Below, in pieces: positions 60,370-64,000 of a stretch of 64,000 nt of DNA. Position numbers and translations under genes: made by a program. The notes below the pieces were generated by a model. It saw nothing but the letters and a program-made list of their open reading frames with translations. It was not told the origin of the DNA and searched no databases. The stretch spans positions 1 through 64,000 of the forward strand of contig NZ_LXEO01000025.1 of assembly GCF_001654865.1 (NCBI RefSeq). Reading direction: 5' to 3'. This stretch comes from Buttiauxella noackiae ATCC 51607. Its GTDB lineage: Bacteria; Pseudomonadota; Gammaproteobacteria; Enterobacterales; Enterobacteriaceae. The first letter of the stretch is position 1, and each line of letters opens with the position of its first letter.

Positions 60370-61269
60370 ATGGAGCAGTTTCCTGTAACGTTCGTGATCC
60401 TTAACGGCAAAGGTGCCGACAACGACATTTTACGTAGTGCGGTCAACGTGATGCGTGATGAGGGATACACGTTACATATCCGTGTTACCTGGGAAAAAGG
60501 TGATGCTATTCGTTATGTTGAAGAAGCTTCGCGGATGGGGGCTGCGACAGTCATTGCAGGTGGCGGTGACGGTACGATAAACGAAGTGGCAACCGCGCTG
60601 GCGCAGCTTGCGCCTGAACGCCGTCCGGCGCTGGGGATTTTGCCGTTAGGCACCGCGAACGATTTTGCCACCAGCGTCGGTATTCCTGAAGAGCTGGACA
60701 AAGCTTTGCAGCTGGCGATTGTCGGCAAAGGCGTGGCTATAGATCTGGTGCAAGTGAATGAGTCGTACTTTTTTATCAATATGGCGACCGGCGGTTTTGG
60801 TACACGAATCACCACTGAAACGCCGGAAAAGTTGAAAGCGGCACTCGGCGGCATCGCCTATTTTGTTCACGGCCTGATTCGGATGGATACCCTGAAACCG
60901 GACCGCTGTGAAATTCGCGGCGAGGGTTTTGAATGGCAAGGCGATGCGCTGGTTATTGGTATCGGCAATGGTCGTCAGGCTGGCGGTGGCCAGGAACTTT
61001 GCCCGCAGGCGCTGATCAACGACGGGTTGCTTGAGTTGCGTATTTTTACTGGCGAAGAGCTGCTGCCCGCCATCTTTAACACGCTCACACGCCCGGACGA
61101 CAGCCCGAATATTATTGATGCGCGTTCATCCTGGTTTGAGATAACCGCCCCGCACGACATTACTTTTAACCTTGATGGCGAGCCACTGACCAGCCAGAAG
61201 TTCCGCATCGATATCCATCCTAATGCGCTGAATTGCCGTCTGCCGCCAAACTGCCCGCTCTTAGGCTGA
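60370..61269 (+). CDS. yegS: lipid kinase YegS
   Basis: The 299-residue protein equals E. coli YegS in length and has a diacylglycerol-kinase-like catalytic domain: [14 protein letters not shown] near the start and the nucleotide-binding [14 protein letters not shown] near 64-77, [15 protein letters not shown] near 92. The C-terminal domain is a beta-sandwich as in YegS/DgkB. In vitro E. coli YegS phosphorylates phosphatidylglycerol. Purine-rich AGAGGT precedes the ATG. The gene is convergent with the FidL-like gene, 4 bases apart. Confidence 0.95.
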   Translation: MEQFPVTFVILNGKGADNDILRSAVNVMRDEGYTLHIRVTWEKGDAIRYVEEASRMGAATVIAGGGDGTINEVATALAQLAPERRPALGILPLGTANDFATSVGIPEELDKALQLAIVGKGVAIDLVQVNESYFFINMATGGFGTRITTETPEKLKAALGGIAYFVHGLIRMDTLKPDRCEIRGEGFEWQGDALVIGIGNGRQAGGGQELCPQALINDGLLELRIFTGEELLPAIFNTLTRPDDSPNIIDARSSWFEITAPHDITFNLDGEPLTSQKFRIDIHPNALNCRLPPNCPLLG

Positions 61270-61273
61270 CGAG

Positions 61274-61753
61274 TTACTTACTGCATAACAAAGAAGGCGA
61301 TCGGCTGGTTGTAAAAAGCCAGCTGGAGCCCGTCAATTGTTTGATATTTAGAAAAAACTTCGCATCAGGTTCTAAATAGAAAAGCGGGAATGTTCTCTTT
61401 AATAATGAGACATCCGTTTGATTTCCAGTTGAATCCGTCACTGACTTTGAAATGAGAAAATAATCATTTCCCTTACGTTGAAAATCAAAAAATACATTCT
61501 GATTCACTTGTTCAACCAGAGTGTTGTTCGATATAACTTCACCCCGTAGCAACACCGCCCCGGCATCACCATTAAAAACATATTGCATCGTAACATTTGC
61601 AACATTATCTTTACGATGAAGGGTTAATTCCCCAGTGCAGCTAAAATGCGTATTTTTCCAATACAGATATACCTTAACCGTTGCGATACAGGATGCGATA
61701 ATCAGCAAGCCTACTAATAACCATGAAGTATTATTTTTCAAACGCATCTCCAT
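61274..61753 (-). CDS. FidL-like membrane protein
   Basis: The 159-residue protein has one N-terminal membrane segment (WLLVGLLIIASCIATVKVYLYW) and a periplasmic domain with FSCTGELTLHRKDN and LYLEPDAKFF-like elements. It resembles FidL, the partner of the regulator MarT in Salmonella SPI-3. It overlaps the regulator's 3' end by 23 bases; a TTG at 61741 with GGAG upstream is an alternative start. It may be cotranscribed with the regulator and could act in signalling, but no role is established. Confidence 0.68.
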   Translation of the reverse strand: MEMRLKNNTSWLLVGLLIIASCIATVKVYLYWKNTHFSCTGELTLHRKDNVANVTMQYVFNGDAGAVLLRGEVISNNTLVEQVNQNVFFDFQRKGNDYFLISKSVTDSTGNQTDVSLLKRTFPLFYLEPDAKFFLNIKQLTGSSWLFTTSRSPSLLCSK

Positions 61754-62519
61754 TATCAGTTATAACATAATGCGTGACGCAGTAATTCTTTCGCCAGGTA
61801 CTAAAAGGACGTTCACAAGCCACAGCTGAAAAACGGGCAAAATTGTTATAAGCCGTTAAATAGACATAATGAAAATGTTCACAATTCAATTTAAAGTCAC
61901 GCGAAAATAAGCGATGCTTTTTGTAGTCAGTGGTATCGGAATTTACAAAATAACTGCAGTTACTCTGAGTAATTAGTGGTTTAAATTCTTTGAAACGGTT
62001 ATCCATACTGGCTTGCCAGGTTAAAAATGCCCCGCTTAAACTAAGTGCTAGCACCATTGCACTGATACCAAACCATCCCCTGATGAGCGAAGAAGACAAA
62101 CGGCGCACAACCTTACGCGGCTGTGTTCGTTCAGGCGCAGAAGGTTGTGGTAGCTCCGTAGCAATGTTTTCGCCTTCCTCACTGCAGGTTATTTTCAATG
62201 TATTTTCAAGTTTGACCCCGACCTTCGGGACGGTGACGATATAGTCCTCATTAAGGCCAAATTCTTTAAATGCCCGGCGCAAAAGGGAAATATTTTGATA
62301 GAAGGTATTATTGGTTACCTGGGCTCCATTACTCACCCAGACTTCATGGAAAAATCGCTCCCGAAGAACCACTTCCCCTTGATAATTAACCAACAACGCC
62401 AGGCATCTGCTCGCAGGTATACTCAGTGATAGAGGTGGCTGGTCGCTATTAATAGCGATAATCCTGTGTTTTTCAGGTAGAAAGGCCGCCACGCCATTCA
62501 AGATTATTTGTTTATTCAC
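61731..62519 (-). CDS. ToxR/CadC/MarT-type membrane-bound transcriptional regulator
   Basis: The 262-residue protein has an N-terminal winged-helix domain (RCLALLVNYQGEVVLRERFF near 40; ALKxxGxNxxYI-type end at EDYIVTVPKVGVKLE near 115), a linker, one membrane segment near 150-172 (GWFGISAMVLALSLSGAFLT) and a periplasmic domain of about 85 residues with several cysteines. This is the CadC/ToxR topology. The start is taken as GTG at 62519 (VNKQIILNG) because TAAGGA lies 5 bases upstream and because MarT-like proteins start similarly; the longer frame begins inside the chaperone gene. It follows the fimbrial chaperone by 53 bases. Confidence 0.78.
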   Translation of the reverse strand: MNKQIILNGVAAFLPEKHRIIAINSDQPPLSLSIPASRCLALLVNYQGEVVLRERFFHEVWVSNGAQVTNNTFYQNISLLRRAFKEFGLNEDYIVTVPKVGVKLENTLKITCSEEGENIATELPQPSAPERTQPRKVVRRLSSSLIRGWFGISAMVLALSLSGAFLTWQASMDNRFKEFKPLITQSNCSYFVNSDTTDYKKHRLFSRDFKLNCEHFHYVYLTAYNNFARFSAVACERPFSTWRKNYCVTHYVITDNGDAFEK

Positions 62520-62572
62520 GCGATTCCTTACGTATTCAGATTCGGGGGGTATAAGAGACTTATTAGATCCGT

Positions 62573-63274
62573 TTATTTGATCGGCAAAGCATAACCCCAC
62601 TGATTTCCCTCATCGTTTATTATGACAAATTTAACTACACCGTCCTGTAAATCTACCTTATTAAACGTAAAGAGCTGCTGCTGCGAAAAAGGGCTTAAAG
62701 TTATTCCCGAAGCAGAGTGCCCGGCTATTTCCACCTCCGCCAAAGAGATATTCCAGGGTGTAGGGTTGGATACCGTCACGCCCTCACCCGAGCGCGCAAA
62801 ACGTAATTGATGCCCCGCGTCCTCAGTTAGCTTCCCCACTCCAGATGGTCGCCAAAACACCTTTAATTGCGTACGAAATGCCAGCAGGATTTTTTCATTT
62901 TGCGCCGCTGACTGATTAGGCGGGATCTCATATATATTTAGCCAAAACAGCGACTCACGGTCATTTGGTAAACCTTTACCGCTGGTTAGCAACCTGATAG
63001 AACGCTGCTCAAGCGGCGCCAGACGAAAAATGGGCGGCAATACTACAAACGGCGATTCGGCAGTTTGCGGGATACCCTGAGGGTCACCATCGTCAATCCA
63101 TGCCTGCACAATCACCGGATAATCGGCACTGTTAGCAAGCGTAATGGATTGGGTCGCCGCCGCCTTGTCAAAGACCACCCGCGTGGCACTCAGGTTAACC
63201 ACCGCCTGTAGGGGTAAGGCTAAACATAACCACAAAAACAGCATTCTACTGAAGGCGCATAAGGATTTGGGCAT
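62573..63274 (-). CDS. periplasmic fimbrial chaperone (PapD family)
   Basis: The 233-residue protein has a signal peptide (MPKSLCAFSRMLFLWLCLAL then PLQAV), followed by a PapD-type immunoglobulin domain (LSATRVVFDKAAATQSITL; SLFWLNIYEIPPN matches the chaperone signature; ILLAFRTQLKVFWRPSG) and a second domain ending in WGYALPIK. It delivers pilus subunits to the usher. The start at 63274 is chosen because it begins the signal peptide; the longer frame from 63358 lies inside the upstream gene. It overlaps the subunit gene by 29 bases. No usher is in the window. Confidence 0.88.
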   Translation of the reverse strand: MPKSLCAFSRMLFLWLCLALPLQAVVNLSATRVVFDKAAATQSITLANSADYPVIVQAWIDDGDPQGIPQTAESPFVVLPPIFRLAPLEQRSIRLLTSGKGLPNDRESLFWLNIYEIPPNQSAAQNEKILLAFRTQLKVFWRPSGVGKLTEDAGHQLRFARSGEGVTVSNPTPWNISLAEVEIAGHSASGITLSPFSQQQLFTFNKVDLQDGVVKFVIINDEGNQWGYALPIK

Positions 63275-63998
63275 GAGCCTGATATCTCCCTGCTTCCAGC
63301 TGATCACTTGCGAAACGTTCAAGACGCGCTTCAAATGTTTCGTGGTAACTATCAACACCGCTCTGGGTTCCAGTTTTTACCTGAGCGCCCCCCAGAACAG
63401 GCACCCAACCGGCGTTTGCGCCTGTTCCACCGACGTCGGTGGTCAAGAAGTTCATCGGGATACCATTGCGCAATATCCGGACGCCAACCCCCCGCGCATG
63501 ACCCGGTGCGCCATAAGCATCATCAAGTAAGTGAGTCACAGCGCTCCCGCTCGTCAGACCATATTTTTGTGCGGCCAGGACATTCGCCTCCGGAGCCAGA
63601 AATCCGAGTGCTACATTCTGCTTGTTGGTGACAACCCCTGAAACCACATTGGATTCGCAAGCAAACTCGAGTGAGAAAGGTGCACTGACGCTACGCCCTG
63701 CTCTGATATCCGCAGCACTTACTCGAGGTAATTGCACAAAAGGTGTGAAATGGGTCACCTGGCAAATCGCTCCTCGCCGCACGGTAATCCCATTATTGTA
63801 GAGGCTAATCACCGATGGCCAGTCGGCATACCAGCCAGCCCAGTTGCTATTGCGATGCGCCTGGCCCACTTTGATGCCATTCGAGTCAATTCCTGGCCCG
63901 CGAAACACAACATAAGCGTTAGGGTTTACCCCAGCAAAAGTGTAAGTCGCAGCCGAGCTGATAAAATATCGCGTATCCGCTGTTTTCATCAGCTCCAC
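63246..63998 (-). CDS. fimbrial adhesin or minor subunit (5' end beyond window)
   Basis: This frame is open to the right edge (a GTG at 63998 is its first start-like codon) and almost certainly continues beyond it, so the N-terminus is missing. The C-terminal part has pilin-domain features: VTNKQNVALGFLAPEANVL, GVGVRILRNGIPMNF and the final YQAHAQILMRLQ with alternating hydrophobic residues, as in type 1-like subunits. The visible N-terminal part (FAGVNPNAYVVFRGPGID) could be a receptor-binding domain, so a tip adhesin is likely. It is followed by the chaperone gene with a 29-base overlap. Confidence 0.72.
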   Translation of the reverse strand: MELMKTADTRYFISSAATYTFAGVNPNAYVVFRGPGIDSNGIKVGQAHRNSNWAGWYADWPSVISLYNNGITVRRGAICQVTHFTPFVQLPRVSAADIRAGRSVSAPFSLEFACESNVVSGVVTNKQNVALGFLAPEANVLAAQKYGLTSGSAVTHLLDDAYGAPGHARGVGVRILRNGIPMNFLTTDVGGTGANAGWVPVLGGAQVKTGTQSGVDSYHETFEARLERFASDQLEAGRYQAHAQILMRLQ

Positions 63999-64000
63999 TC

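Noticed and set aside
60200-60388. Small 62-codon ORF before yegS
   Set aside because: It overlaps the yegS start in another frame, lacks a ribosome-binding site and is proline-rich without a family match; probably part of the yegS leader.

Overview
The window is a chromosomal segment of a member of the Enterobacteriaceae related to Escherichia, Enterobacter and Kluyvera. The colanic acid cluster (wza to wcaM), yegH-asmA-dcd-udk-dgcE-alkA-yegD, mdtABCD-baeSR, trhP, the sRNA CyaR and yegS all appear in the E. coli order with near-E. coli protein lengths. It is not E. coli: an ERIC element and many REP-type palindromes interrupt operons, the usual yegD-mdtA gap genes are replaced by a toxin-antitoxin remnant, and the flanking accessory genes differ. 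No tRNA, rRNA, CRISPR array or complete insertion sequence was seen.

Region 1 (1-7500, minus strand, clearly AT-rich) is the promoter-proximal part of an O-antigen locus. In transcription order it holds a JUMPStart/ops leader, a family 2 glycosyltransferase, a CMP-nonulosonate synthetase (NeuA-like), an inositol-monophosphatase-like phosphatase, a two-domain protein joining a GxGPSL Rossmann-like domain to a sialic acid synthase (NeuB-like) barrel, rmlA, rmlC, an SDR lacking its catalytic tyrosine, and the start of a wzx flippase that runs off the window. This suggests a repeat unit with a nonulosonic (sialic-acid-like) sugar and a dTDP-linked 6-deoxyhexose. galF and gnu lie upstream; gnu points to GalNAc at the start of the repeat unit.

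Region 2 (10.1-33.6 kb, minus strand) is the complete colanic acid operon: export and control (wza, wzb, wzc), glycosyl- and acetyltransferases (wcaA-F), GDP-fucose synthesis (gmd, fcl, gmm, cpsB, cpsG), wcaI, the initiating transferase wcaJ, the flippase wzxC, and wcaK, wcaL, wcaM. Its leader has a RcsAB box 457 bases before wza and an ops/JUMPStart element. REP palindromes and one ERIC occupy six gene gaps inside the operon.

Region 3 (33.8-45.5 kb) holds housekeeping and signalling genes: yegH, asmA, dcd, udk, the diguanylate cyclase dgcE, alkA, yegD, and a HigBA/RelE-type pair whose toxin gene carries a one-base frameshift.

Region 4 (45.6-56.8 kb, plus strand) is the mdtABCD-baeSR multidrug efflux and envelope-stress operon with a probable BaeR box. 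Region 5 (56.9-60.1 kb) has trhP, CyaR with its CRP site, a remnant of a P2-type late-control D gene, an orphan Hcp, and a convergent two-gene cassette with a DUF1493 protein. Region 6 (60.3-64 kb) has yegS, then a FidL-like protein, a ToxR/CadC/MarT-like membrane regulator, a fimbrial chaperone and a truncated fimbrial subunit or adhesin.
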